DNA from: Ignatzschineria rhizosphaerae
GTDB lineage: Bacteria; Pseudomonadota; Gammaproteobacteria; Cardiobacteriales; Wohlfahrtiimonadaceae
Reading direction: 5' to 3'
Assembly: GCF_022655595.1 (NCBI RefSeq)
Contig: NZ_CP093379.1
Location: 1,856,501 to 1,920,500, forward strand
Length of the DNA: 64,000 bases
Shown here: positions 27,638 through 36,281 of the stretch, piece by piece
Position numbering within the stretch: position 1 is the first letter of the stretch
Layout of the letters: every line of letters begins with the position of its first letter
Made by a program: the position numbers and the translations under genes
The notes under the pieces: model-generated
What the model saw: the letters and a program-made list of their open reading frames with translations, nothing else
Told to the model about the DNA's origin: nothing
The model's database searches: none

Positions 27638-28165
27638 ATGATGACTCATTACTCTCAAAATCATCCGGATTTAGAAGAAACTTCGATGAATGAAGAAGAT
27701 TTAACGATACATCAAACATTTATGCAACAAGCTTTAATAGAAGCCCAAAAAGCAGGCGCCATAGGAGAAGTCCCCATTGGCGCGGTAATTGTTCAAGATG
27801 GTAAAATTATCGCCCGAGGTCATAACCGTTCTATTATCGATTGTGATCCGACCGCACATGCCGAAATCGTTGCGATTAGGGAAGCTTGTCGTATAATGAA
27901 AAATTATCGCCTTCCTAATACAATCCTTTATGTGACATTAGAGCCTTGCACCATGTGTGCCGGAAGCTTTTTACATACAAGAATTGATACTGTGGTATAT
28001 GGCGCTGGCGATTCTCGCAATGGCGCGCTAGGCACCAATTTAAATGTGAATGATTACAAAGCGTTTAATCATAAACTCACGATTATTCCCCGTGTTCTTC
28101 AAGAGGAATGTAGTACATTAATCAAAGAGTTCTTTAAAGAACGCCGGACAAAAAATGAGGAATAA
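27638..28165 (+). CDS. tadA: tRNA-specific adenosine deaminase
   Basis: Deaminates A34 to inosine in tRNA-Arg(ACG), an essential wobble modification. The zinc-site motifs are present: TAHAEIVA (HAE, about residues 71-77) and PCTMCAG near 103. At 175 residues it is near the family length, with a slightly long N-terminus. GGAAGA precedes two adjacent ATGs (27638 and 27641); 27641 has the better spacing. A later ATG at 27686 is also possible. zapE follows after 8 bp. Confidence 0.93.
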   Translation: MMTHYSQNHPDLEETSMNEEDLTIHQTFMQQALIEAQKAGAIGEVPIGAVIVQDGKIIARGHNRSIIDCDPTAHAEIVAIREACRIMKNYRLPNTILYVTLEPCTMCAGSFLHTRIDTVVYGAGDSRNGALGTNLNVNDYKAFNHKLTIIPRVLQEECSTLIKEFFKERRTKNEE

Positions 28166-28173
28166 AAATCATT

Positions 28174-29304
28174 ATGACAACTATCAAAGATGCTTATTTT
28201 AAGCTGATCGAGGAGAAAGGATTTAAGGTTGATCCTGTTCAGGTTTCAGTCGCTGAAAGCTATGACAAACTAAAAGCAAAAATCTTAACGGATGAACCGA
28301 TTGCCGCAACAGATAACCGCTCTTTTATGAAAAAGCTTATCAGCCCATTTGCTGGTGGTCCTGTAACCTATAGTGATCCGCGAGGCCTTTATATCTACGG
28401 CCGGGTTGGTCGTGGAAAAACCTTCCTCATGGATCTCTTTTTCAATAATATTGATGTTCCTAAAATTCGGGAGCATTACTACCATTTTATGCAAGATGTG
28501 CATCAAAAAATGCGCCAATATCAAGGGGAAGAAGATCCTTTAAAACTTGTTGCGAAAGAGTTTGCGAAAGAGTGTAAAGTCCTTTGTGTGGATGAGTTTC
28601 ACGTTATTGATATTACTGATGCGATGATTCTTTATCGTCTCTTAGATGCTCTTCTTGCCGAAGGAATCTTTTTTATCACCACTTCCAACCGTGAACCTGA
28701 TGAGCTCTATAAAAATGGTTTACAAAGACAGCAATTTTTACCGGCAATTGAGATTATCAAAAACCGTCTTGGAGTAATTGTATTAGATACCGATCAAGAT
28801 TACCGTATGCGCCATATTGATAGTGCCGATGTTTGGTTTGTAGGGGATGAACAAGCACAAGAGAGCCATTTTAGAACGCAATTTGAAGATATTGCCGGCG
28901 AATCGAGTGAACCTGCAACTTTAGATGTTAATGGTCATGCCTTTGAGATGATCGAAATGCATGATAACTGCGCATGGTTTACCTTTAACGAAGCTTGTAA
29001 AAAAGCGCGTTCATCTCAAGACTTTATCTACCTTGCCGGCATTTTAGATACGGTGTTCTTTAGCGGTTTACCACAACTGACTCGCTTTTTAGAAAATGAG
29101 GCGCGCCGATTTGTCATTATGATTGATGAATTTTATGACCAAGGCGTTAAAGTGATTATTGGTGCAGATGTCCCCATGAATAAACTTTATGAACCCAAAG
29201 GTGAAAAATCCCTCGATTTTGAATTTGATAGAACCATTAGCCGATTAATTGAGATGCAATCACAAGAATATTTAGATCAACCTAAACGTAATAGCGGTAA
29301 ATGA
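28174..29304 (+). CDS. zapE: Cell division protein ZapE (AFG1-like ATPase)
   Basis: ZapE is a peripheral ATPase that associates with the constricting FtsZ ring. The 376 residues contain Walker A GRVGRGKTF near 91-99, Walker B VLCVDEFHV near 130-138, and the sensor motif ITTSNREP. The ATGA overlap with the next gene (start at 29301, stop at 29302-29304) suggests coupled translation of zapE and the dehydrogenase. Confidence 0.93.
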   Translation: MTTIKDAYFKLIEEKGFKVDPVQVSVAESYDKLKAKILTDEPIAATDNRSFMKKLISPFAGGPVTYSDPRGLYIYGRVGRGKTFLMDLFFNNIDVPKIREHYYHFMQDVHQKMRQYQGEEDPLKLVAKEFAKECKVLCVDEFHVIDITDAMILYRLLDALLAEGIFFITTSNREPDELYKNGLQRQQFLPAIEIIKNRLGVIVLDTDQDYRMRHIDSADVWFVGDEQAQESHFRTQFEDIAGESSEPATLDVNGHAFEMIEMHDNCAWFTFNEACKKARSSQDFIYLAGILDTVFFSGLPQLTRFLENEARRFVIMIDEFYDQGVKVIIGADVPMNKLYEPKGEKSLDFEFDRTISRLIEMQSQEYLDQPKRNSGK

Positions 29305-32234
29305 CCCCCATGACCAGTGCCACACAATTTGATTCTGTTATAGCGCAATTTTTAGATACCTTAAAACTTAAAAATTTTAGCGGTGATATTGAAGTTAGCG
29401 ATGCACAAAGACTGATATCTGCGACTGACAACTCTATTTATCAGATGATGCCTGAAGCAATTTTGTTTCCAAAATCAAATCAAGACGTCCAAAAAGTGAT
29501 GTCACTGCTTGCAGAGCCTCAATATCAATCGGTCACGCTTTCAACGCGCGGTGGCGGCACTGGTACGAATGGCCAATCTTTAAATAACGGGATTATTCTT
29601 GATATCTCTCGGCATATGAATCAGATCCTTGATTTTGATGCTGAAAATCGTATTGTCACCGTACAAACGGGTGTTGTGAAAGATCAGCTTAATGCTTTTC
29701 TTCGCCCTTTAGGTTACTTCTTTGCCCCTGAGCTCTCAACATCTAACCGAGCAACTATTGGCGGGATGATTAATACCGATGCATCGGGTCAAGGAAGCTG
29801 TGAATATGGGAAGACAAGTCAACATGTCTTAGAGATTCTGGCCTACCCTTTAGGCGGAGAAGCAATTAGAAGCCGAGCGCTCACAAGTAGCGAGCTTGCA
29901 GATATCGATGAATTTCCTCTAGTAAACAAGCTCTATGATCTTCTTAGCCCTGAGAAAGAGGCAATTCATGCTCATTTCCCGCAACTAAACCGCTTTATTA
30001 CAGGCTATGATCTTGATCATTTTACACAAGATTCTCATAAAAACCTCAATCACCTTCTGTGTGGCTCTGAGGGAACTTTAGGGGTTTTTACAGAAGCAAA
30101 ACTCAATGTCTTACCGATCCCTAAAGAGACTGCTTTAATCCTCATTACTTACGATGACTTTATTAAAGCGCTTGAAGATGCGCCTTTTTTAATGCATTCA
30201 GATCCTACCCCCACATCAGTGGAGGTGATTGATAATATTGTCATGGAGATCGCTAAGAACGACTTTATTTGGGCAACAACAGAGCAATATTTTGAAGGGA
30301 TTGATTACGCAAAACTTAAAGCCATTCAACTCATTGAATTTAATGCCGACAACGAGATTGAGTTACAAGAAAAAATTACCGCCTTTACCGCATACATCAG
30401 TAATAGCCAAAATGAAAGCCGTCTCTCTGTGCGCCCACTTCTTGGTAAAAAAGCCGTGAATGATATCTATGGCCTTCGTAAACGCGCCGTTGGGCTCCTT
30501 GGCGCAGTTCAAGGTAATCGCCGTCCTATTCCTTTTGTAGAAGATACAGCGGTTCCTCCTCAAAATCTTGCACCTTTTATTGCAGAATTTAGAGATATTT
30601 TAGATACGGCGAATGTGAGCTATGGCATGTTTGGCCATGCTGATGCCGGCGTTATTCATGTACGCCCCGCACTTGATCTTAAACTTGAAGAAGACAGGCC
30701 TAAAATCCGCCATATCTCCGATCAAGTTTTTGCGCTATGCCAAAAATATGGCGGAGCACTGTGGGGAGAACATGGAAAAGGGGTTCGCTCAGAATATGCA
30801 AAAACCTTTTTTGGGGATCTCTACCCACTCGTGCAGCAAGTTAAAGCGATCTTTGACCCATACAATCAGCTCAATCCGGGTAAAATCTCCACACCAAATG
30901 AAGCCATTCCCCTTCTAAAAATTGATGAAGTGCCCTTACGCGCAGATTTTAACAGACAGATCAATAGCCACTACTGGGCTGAAAATGCCTATAACACAAC
31001 GCTCTACTGCAATGGAAATGGTGCTTGCTTTAACTACGATACCGATGCTGCGATGTGCCCAAGCTACAAAGCAACCCGGGAGCGTATTCACTCTCCTAAG
31101 GGGCGAGCTGAACTCATCAAAGAGTGGTTACGCCAAAGATCGAATAATATTGTAAATAAAGATTTTGAAAACGAGGTCTACGATTCACTCTCGCTATGTT
31201 TAAGCTGTAAATCCTGCGCCGGTGAATGCCCGATCAAGGTTAATATCCCCGCATCAAAATCACAATTTTTAAACCAGTATTATCAAAATCACCAACGCCC
31301 TTTTTATGAAAAACTTCTCATAAGCTCTGAAAAAATGGCAATTACGACAAGTAAAGTGAGCGGTGCTTATAACTTAATTGCGAGTAGTAAATTGGGCAAA
31401 AAAGCCTTTGATTATGTAGGCCTTGTCGACCTTCCTTTAATGGAGCGTCATAAATATCATGTTGCCAACAAGTTATACAAAGAGTTATCCACAGGTAATT
31501 TAACAGCGCTTTCAAAGGTAAAAAATAGAGAGAAAGCGGTGATTATCGTGCCGGACTCTTTCTTTATGTTTTATGATGCAACAACCTTTAATGCAACAGT
31601 AGAGCTTCTTCATAAACTTGATATTGAAGTTTTTGTTGCACCTTATCAAGCTTCAGGCAAAGTGGCACAGGTCTATGGTGCTTTAACGCAATTTGAGAAA
31701 GAGGCACAAAAACAACAAGCGCTTCTTAAAGAGCTTGAGGCTTACGGTATTGCGCTTGTCGGCATTGAGCCCCCTATTACCTTAACTTATCGTGATGAGT
31801 ATCCAGCAATTGGTCTTAACACGCCAAAAGTAGAACTTGTTCAAGAGTGGTTAAGCCGATACTTACAAACCCATCAAGCGCCGCAAATCAAGACGAAAGC
31901 GGATCTTAAACTCATGAGTCACTGCACAGAAAAAACTAACGCCACGCACGCTCCTAAAGCCTGGCAAACGGTATTTGAAGCCTTTGGCTTGCAATTAGAG
32001 TTAATGAAATCAGGCTGCTGCGGAATGAGTGGGGGCTTTGGACATATTAAGAAAAATCTAGAAGTTTCAAAAAAGATCTACTCACAATCGTGGGCGAAGA
32101 TTATTGATCAAAATGAGGCATCTACCCTTTTAGCAACCGGATCTTCCTGCCGCGGACAAGTTAAACGGATTGATCAAAAAACAATTGTTCACCCTCTTGT
32201 GAAACTTAATGAATTAATTTCAATGACGCATTAG
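29301..32234 (+). CDS. YdiJ-type FAD/Fe-S dehydrogenase (D-2-hydroxyglutarate dehydrogenase-like)
   Basis: This 977-residue fused flavoprotein has three parts. The first is an FAD_binding_4 domain with GGGTGTNGQSL and the segment TSNRATIGGMINTDASG. The second is an FAD-linked oxidase C domain (PIPFVEDTAVPP, FGHADAGVIHVRP, WGEHGKGVRS). The third is a C-terminal Fe-S part with CLSCKSCAGECP and the CCG-domain motif GCCGMSGGFGH. E. coli YdiJ (1018 residues) has this architecture and oxidises D-2-hydroxyglutarate. The substrate here is inferred from architecture; a glycolate or lactate role is less likely because the family is longer. It is probably co-transcribed with zapE. Confidence 0.85.
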   Translation: MTPMTSATQFDSVIAQFLDTLKLKNFSGDIEVSDAQRLISATDNSIYQMMPEAILFPKSNQDVQKVMSLLAEPQYQSVTLSTRGGGTGTNGQSLNNGIILDISRHMNQILDFDAENRIVTVQTGVVKDQLNAFLRPLGYFFAPELSTSNRATIGGMINTDASGQGSCEYGKTSQHVLEILAYPLGGEAIRSRALTSSELADIDEFPLVNKLYDLLSPEKEAIHAHFPQLNRFITGYDLDHFTQDSHKNLNHLLCGSEGTLGVFTEAKLNVLPIPKETALILITYDDFIKALEDAPFLMHSDPTPTSVEVIDNIVMEIAKNDFIWATTEQYFEGIDYAKLKAIQLIEFNADNEIELQEKITAFTAYISNSQNESRLSVRPLLGKKAVNDIYGLRKRAVGLLGAVQGNRRPIPFVEDTAVPPQNLAPFIAEFRDILDTANVSYGMFGHADAGVIHVRPALDLKLEEDRPKIRHISDQVFALCQKYGGALWGEHGKGVRSEYAKTFFGDLYPLVQQVKAIFDPYNQLNPGKISTPNEAIPLLKIDEVPLRADFNRQINSHYWAENAYNTTLYCNGNGACFNYDTDAAMCPSYKATRERIHSPKGRAELIKEWLRQRSNNIVNKDFENEVYDSLSLCLSCKSCAGECPIKVNIPASKSQFLNQYYQNHQRPFYEKLLISSEKMAITTSKVSGAYNLIASSKLGKKAFDYVGLVDLPLMERHKYHVANKLYKELSTGNLTALSKVKNREKAVIIVPDSFFMFYDATTFNATVELLHKLDIEVFVAPYQASGKVAQVYGALTQFEKEAQKQQALLKELEAYGIALVGIEPPITLTYRDEYPAIGLNTPKVELVQEWLSRYLQTHQAPQIKTKADLKLMSHCTEKTNATHAPKAWQTVFEAFGLQLELMKSGCCGMSGGFGHIKKNLEVSKKIYSQSWAKIIDQNEASTLLATGSSCRGQVKRIDQKTIVHPLVKLNELISMTH

Positions 32235-32418
32235 CGCCATATTCATGCTTTTGCAAGATTATAGTACGACACTTAAATCTATCTCTAGAAAAACATTATA
32301 TAAAGTTGTACAATATAGGCTATTGAAAAAACATCTTATTTTACCCAATCCCAATCGGTAAAATAAATTGTTTCCTACGAGATTGGCGCATTGAGAAATT
32401 CTTGATGCGTTTTTTTTC
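32235..32418 (+). ncRNA. Candidate small RNA or structured 3' UTR downstream of the YdiJ-like gene
   Basis: Two stable hairpins lie close together: TTATTTTACC (32336-32345) pairs with GGTAAAATAA (32357-32366), and a GC-richer stem at 32388-32410 is followed by eight T. No strong promoter is visible between the stop codon and the first hairpin. It could be a small RNA, a long 3' UTR or just two terminators. The rest of the 348-bp gap to 32582 shows nothing else. This is an inference from structure only. Confidence 0.3.
32386..32418 (+). terminator. Rho-independent terminator with T8 run
   Basis: CGCATTGAGAA pairs with TTCTTGATGCG (two G-U pairs) around a one- to three-base loop, then TTTTTTTT. 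It is a strong terminator, 150 bp after the YdiJ-like stop codon. Confidence 0.88.
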
Positions 32419-32582
32419 ATCTTCAGAATCTCCATAGACGCATCTATCAATTTTCGTTAAGATGAAAGGATCAGTATTTTATTCAATATCTCTAAATACT
32501 TTCAATGATTATAAAAATGAAGATGATTTAAACATCTCAATACAATATTTTAGAGATTCAAACTATAAAGGGAGTCGTCTGT

Positions 32583-33554
32583 ATGAAAGCCGTTATTCTC
32601 ACTGAATTTGGAGAACCCTCCGTTCTAAAACTGGGTGAAAAAGAGCGCCCAACCTTAAATCCGCACGATATTTTAGTCAAAGTAAAAGCCGCCGGCGTTA
32701 ATAGGCCTGATGTTATTCAACGAAAAGGTTACTATCCTGCGCCACAAGGTGAACCGCAAGACATTTTGGGACTTGAAGTTGCCGGCATTGTGGAAGAGAT
32801 CGGCAGCGATGTAACGCAGTGGCGAGTGGGAGATGAGGTTTTCTCCTTAATTGGTGGGGGTGGCTATGCTGAATATGTGCGCATTGATGAGTTTTTAGCA
32901 CTGCCTAAACCCAAAAATTTAAGCTTCATTGAAGCTGCGAGTATGCCTGAGACACTTTATACCGTCTGGAACAATGTCTTTCAGCGAGGGCAACTTAAAA
33001 AAGGAGAGAATTTTCTCGTCCACGGCGGCAGTAGCGGCATTGGTATTACCGCTATTCAACTGGCAAAAATCATTGGAGCTAAAAACATCTTCACAACAGT
33101 TGGCAACAAAGAGAAGCAAGAAGCTGTAAAAAAGCTCGGCGCTACCATTGCCGTAAACTATAAAGAGGAAGATTTTCTAGATATCCTCAAAGAGCATGGC
33201 GTAGATGTTATCTTAGATATGATCGGTGGGGATTATTATGAGAAAAATATTGATCTCTTAAACCCAGATGGCAGACTTGTCTACATCAACTCTATGGGCG
33301 GTGCTAAAGTCACGGCAAACCTCATGAAGATTATGCAAAAACGAATTACACTAACCGGTAGCACGCTTCGTGCTCGCGAGTATGAATTTAAACGCGCGCT
33401 CACTGAAGATATTCGTAAAGATGTATTACCGCTCTTAGAAGAAGGGCATTTCAAACCTGTGATCTACCAAGTATTCCCACTTGCTGAGGCTGATAAAGCG
33501 CATGAGCTCATGGAATCGAGCGAGCATATCGGAAAGATTGTTTTAGAAGTTTAG
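32583..33554 (+). CDS. NAD(P)H-quinone oxidoreductase (zinc-free MDR family)
   Basis: The 323-residue medium-chain reductase has the QOR signature region HDILVKVKAAGVNRPDVIQRKG near 27-48 and a GroES-like N-terminal domain. The NADP-binding Rossmann motif FLVHGGSSGIGI lies near 143-154. It belongs to the TP53I3/PIG3-like quinone oxidoreductase group, which lacks the catalytic zinc. GGGAG precedes the ATG by 8 bp. A terminator follows 33 bp after the stop. Confidence 0.9.
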   Translation: MKAVILTEFGEPSVLKLGEKERPTLNPHDILVKVKAAGVNRPDVIQRKGYYPAPQGEPQDILGLEVAGIVEEIGSDVTQWRVGDEVFSLIGGGGYAEYVRIDEFLALPKPKNLSFIEAASMPETLYTVWNNVFQRGQLKKGENFLVHGGSSGIGITAIQLAKIIGAKNIFTTVGNKEKQEAVKKLGATIAVNYKEEDFLDILKEHGVDVILDMIGGDYYEKNIDLLNPDGRLVYINSMGGAKVTANLMKIMQKRITLTGSTLRAREYEFKRALTEDIRKDVLPLLEEGHFKPVIYQVFPLAEADKAHELMESSEHIGKIVLEV

Positions 33555-33586
33555 GTACTTAATCTTAAAATTCGACAAGACTTATG

Positions 33587-33616
33587 AAGAGAGCGTTTTA
33601 ACGAACGCTCTCTTTT
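33587..33616 (+). terminator. Rho-independent terminator after the quinone oxidoreductase gene
   Basis: AGAGAGCGTT pairs with AACGCTCTCT around a short loop (TTAACG), followed by TTTT. Confidence 0.9.
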
Positions 33617-33666
33617 TGCATTGAAGATGATGCTAAAACCTACAATCCATTCGCTTTATAGTGATA

Positions 33667-33833
33667 TATAGTTATTTCCAAATAAAATCAAAGGTCGAAA
33701 TTTATTAGTTAGTCATCCTCCGAAATAGGTTGATGAGCAGCTAAGTCGAATGCGGGCATGTTTTTTGAAATTACGTGCCAGCAGTTTTAAGCCTTTTTCG
33801 GTTCGTATCGGAATTTTATGGGTAATAGCTATA
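33667..33833 (+). repeat. Family B repeat, near full length
   Basis: Reads TATAGTTATTTCCAAAT, then GGTTGATGAGCAGC, GTCGAATGCGGGC, GTGCCAGCAGTTTTAAGCC, GGTTCGTATCGGAAT, and ends near AGCTATA. It is the best plus-strand copy of family B and is followed directly by an A-type tandem array. Confidence 0.82.
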
Positions 33834-33840
33834 AGTTCAC

Positions 33841-34200
33841 AACAGACTGATTTAAATGCCGGCACATCGATTAAAAGAAGCACAAAAGACGTTCTATCCG
33901 GCACCATGCAAGCAGGTTTGATTCACACGCTGCACTATTTTACTTTTAAAATAATGTCTCTTAAACAAAATCAGATTGCCGGCGCATCGATTAAAAGAAG
34001 CACAAAAGACGTTCTATCCGGCACCATGCAAGCATGGTTTGATTCACACGTTGCACTGTTTTACATTTAAAATAATGTCTCTTAAACAAAATCAGATTGC
34101 CGGCGCATCGATTAAAAGAAGCACAAAAGACGTTCTATCCGGCACCATGCAAGCATGGTTTGATTCACACGCTGCACTGTTTTACATTTAAAATATTAAT
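33841..34200 (+). repeat. Threefold tandem array of a ~120-bp family A core
   Basis: Three nearly identical units repeat with the block GCCGGCrCATCGATTAAAAG at 33858, 33978 and 34099, spacing 120 and 121 bp. Each has GACGTTCTATCCGGCACC and GTTTGATTCACACG, with TTAAACAAAATCAG at the joints; units 2 and 3 are almost identical. This array plus the preceding B copy fills most of the 856-bp gap between the quinone oxidoreductase and the YeiH-like gene. The remaining 34201-34410 is AT-rich and shows no gene. Confidence 0.88.
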
Positions 34201-34410
34201 TCTTACACAAAATAGACTCTATAAATAATTATTCTTCTTAATAAAACAATACCTTACCTCAACTCCTTACAACTCAAATATGTTTCTAAATCTCAAAAAA
34301 CTTGTAAACATTCATATTACAAACCAATTAAGTATGAGATAAAACTTTTCACCGCTTTATAAAAGGAGTAGGATAAATTCGTTTCCCTTTAAATCATATA
34401 AAGATGATCG

Positions 34411-35457
34411 ATGATGAGATACCCAAGCTTTATTCCTAAACCTGCTGAGATTCCCGGCATTATTCCAGGGCTATTATTAGCAGTTGCTACCGCACTTGTT
34501 GCGATGATCCTCGCAAGCTTTATCCCTGCGATTGGCGCATCCCCGATTGCTATTTTTTTAGGAATTATTGCGGGAAATCTCTATTTTAAGCAAGCAGTCT
34601 TTGCAAAAGGAACCCGCTTTGCAGAAGGAAGATTGCTAGAATATGCCATTGTTCTTTTAGGATTTTCTGTCACTTTCTCAACATTAAGTGAGCTTGGACT
34701 AACGGGAACAATTTTTATTGCGCTACAAATTATCGGCACCATTTTATTAGCTATTGGCATTGGAAAATATTTTAAATTTAGCCAAAGCTATTACCTCTTA
34801 ATGGCATCAGGAAATGCGGTTTGCGGCTCTTCAGCCATTGCCGCTACAGCACCTGTAATCGGCGCTAATGAAGCTGAGCGAGGGTTAATTATCACTATCG
34901 TCAACCTCATGGGTACTGTAATGATGTTTCTTCTTCCGCTCATTGCACTAGCTATTTATGATCAAGCAATGTTACAAGGTGCCTTTATTGGGGGGATTTT
35001 ACAATCTGTTGGGCAGGTGATTGCAAGTGCCAGTATGCTCGGCACTGAAGTTATGCGTGATGCGACGATCTTTAAAATTATGCGAATCGCTTCATTAGTC
35101 CTTATCGTCCTTGTTTTTCATCAAATAGCCAAACGAAATAAGAAGGAAAAATCAGCTCCAGCACGAGATCAATCGCTGGCAAAACGCCAATCAATTACCG
35201 GATTAATCCCTTGGTATCTATTTGGCTTTATGATTGCTTGCACCTTAAACTCTATTGAATTTATTCATGAAGATCTCACCCTCATTCTTCTAAAAACTAG
35301 CGGTTTATGTGAAGTTGTCGCTCTTGCTGCTATTGGCCTTCGTTTAAATTTTGGGCTTCTCAAACAGCAAGGAAGAAAGCTTGCCGTTTACGCGCTTATT
35401 CTAGGGGCAGGACAGATTGCCCTTGCACTACTTTTAATCCAGATTTTCCTGAACTAA
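34411..35457 (+). CDS. YeiH/UPF0324-family putative sulfate exporter
   Basis: The 348-residue membrane protein has about ten hydrophobic helices and the family's GNAVCGSSAIAATAPVIGA motif near 131-149, plus LEYAIVLLGFSVT. YeiH-family members are proposed to export sulfate or related anions; substrate is not shown here. ATG codons at 34411 and 34414 are both possible. Its last 62 bp overlap the 3' end of the convergent ogt gene. Confidence 0.88.
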   Translation: MMRYPSFIPKPAEIPGIIPGLLLAVATALVAMILASFIPAIGASPIAIFLGIIAGNLYFKQAVFAKGTRFAEGRLLEYAIVLLGFSVTFSTLSELGLTGTIFIALQIIGTILLAIGIGKYFKFSQSYYLLMASGNAVCGSSAIAATAPVIGANEAERGLIITIVNLMGTVMMFLLPLIALAIYDQAMLQGAFIGGILQSVGQVIASASMLGTEVMRDATIFKIMRIASLVLIVLVFHQIAKRNKKEKSAPARDQSLAKRQSITGLIPWYLFGFMIACTLNSIEFIHEDLTLILLKTSGLCEVVALAAIGLRLNFGLLKQQGRKLAVYALILGAGQIALALLLIQIFLN

Positions 35458-36028
35458 AGGAGAACCCTTCAAGCTCTAACAGTGCTATTTTGGTGGCAAT
35501 GCCGCCACTATAGCCGCCGAGCGTTTGATCTGCCTGAATCACCCTGTGGCAAGGGATAATAATCGGCAGTGGATTTTTGCTATTAGCAGCCCCAACGGCG
35601 CGCATTCCTTTAGGGCTATTCACTTCCTGCGCTAATGCTTTATAAGTCATTACCTCACCATAAGGAATCCTCATCAACGCATTCCAAACCTGTTCTTGAA
35701 AGGGCGTTCCACTTGGATAGATTGGTAAAGTAAAAGTGATCAGCTCTCCCAAAAAATAACTCGTAAATTCATTCACAATTCGAAGTAACAATAACTCAAC
35801 CATTGAGGGAAGTGCGGATAATTGTGATAACACCTTTATCTCTTGTGCTTTTCTTGCCCAGTTTTTAGCCTCTTCTCGCGCAAACTCGGTAGACTCCCCT
35901 TTATAAAGCCCTGAGATATCCATCTCCATTAAACCTTGCACATTAAAAAGAAAACCGATTTCACCAGCATCAAAACAGTGATAATAGTAGTAATAAGGTA
36001 AAACAGGTGCCTCTCCCACTGATTTCAT
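35396..36028 (-). CDS. ogt: Methylated-DNA-[protein]-cysteine S-methyltransferase
   Basis: Suicide DNA-repair enzyme that transfers the methyl group from O6-methylguanine to its own cysteine. The C-terminal domain has FQEQVWNALMRIPYGEVMTY, GAANSKNPLPI, and the active-site PCHRV. I place the start at the ATG at 36028 (MKSVGE), with AAGGAG upstream, giving 210 residues. The frame continues to 36148 but that part lies in a family C repeat. The C-terminal tail (after GGYSGG) overlaps the end of the YeiH-like gene on the other strand by 62 bp. Confidence 0.9.
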   Translation of the reverse strand: MKSVGEAPVLPYYYYYHCFDAGEIGFLFNVQGLMEMDISGLYKGESTEFAREEAKNWARKAQEIKVLSQLSALPSMVELLLLRIVNEFTSYFLGELITFTLPIYPSGTPFQEQVWNALMRIPYGEVMTYKALAQEVNSPKGMRAVGAANSKNPLPIIIPCHRVIQADQTLGGYSGGIATKIALLELEGFSFSSGKSGLKVVQGQSVLPLE

Positions 36029-36072
36029 CTTAAGCTCCTTTTTATGCCAAGCTTTGCTATCATTAGTTTTTT

Positions 36073-36136
36073 TATAGTATCTTCGGTTTAAAAAGGTCTC
36101 TCTTGCGGCGGGAATGCTTGCATTCTTCTTACTACC
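36073..36136 (+). repeat. Family C short repeat
   Basis: TATAGTATCTTCGGTTTAAA, then AGGTCTCTCTTGCGGCGGG, the palindrome GAATGCTTGCATTC and CTTACTACC. This is the cleanest family C copy and lies just upstream of ogt, where it falsely extends that reading frame. Confidence 0.78.
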
Positions 36137-36209
36137 TTGTACCCGCAATTAAACTCAAAAGCTTTTCTTCACTCGGCACTATAATCAAAAGTAAACTCCA
36201 TATAAGCAT

Positions 36210-36239
36210 AAAAGCCCTCTTCTTGAGAAGAGGGCTTTA
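36210..36239 (-). terminator. Rho-independent terminator of the ATP-grasp/transglutaminase cluster
   Basis: AAAGCCCTCTTCT pairs with AGAAGAGGGCTTT around a four-base loop; the minus-strand copy is followed by TTTTAT. It lies 42 bp past the ATP-grasp stop codon. Confidence 0.92.
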
Positions 36240-36281
36240 TAAATAATTAACTTTACTTGATCTAAAGATCTTAAACAGTCA

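Noticed and set aside
33750-34191. Plus-strand reading frames across the tandem array with repeated peptide blocks
   Set aside because: They lie within the repeat family, have no Shine-Dalgarno, and the repeated peptides follow from the repeated DNA.
33841-34200. Tandem repeats that could suggest a CRISPR array
   Set aside because: Units are about 120 bp, directly contiguous and without unique spacers, and they match dispersed family A elements.
36029-36148. N-terminal 40-residue extension of ogt
   Set aside because: The extension runs into a family C repeat; AAGGAG marks the ATG at 36028.
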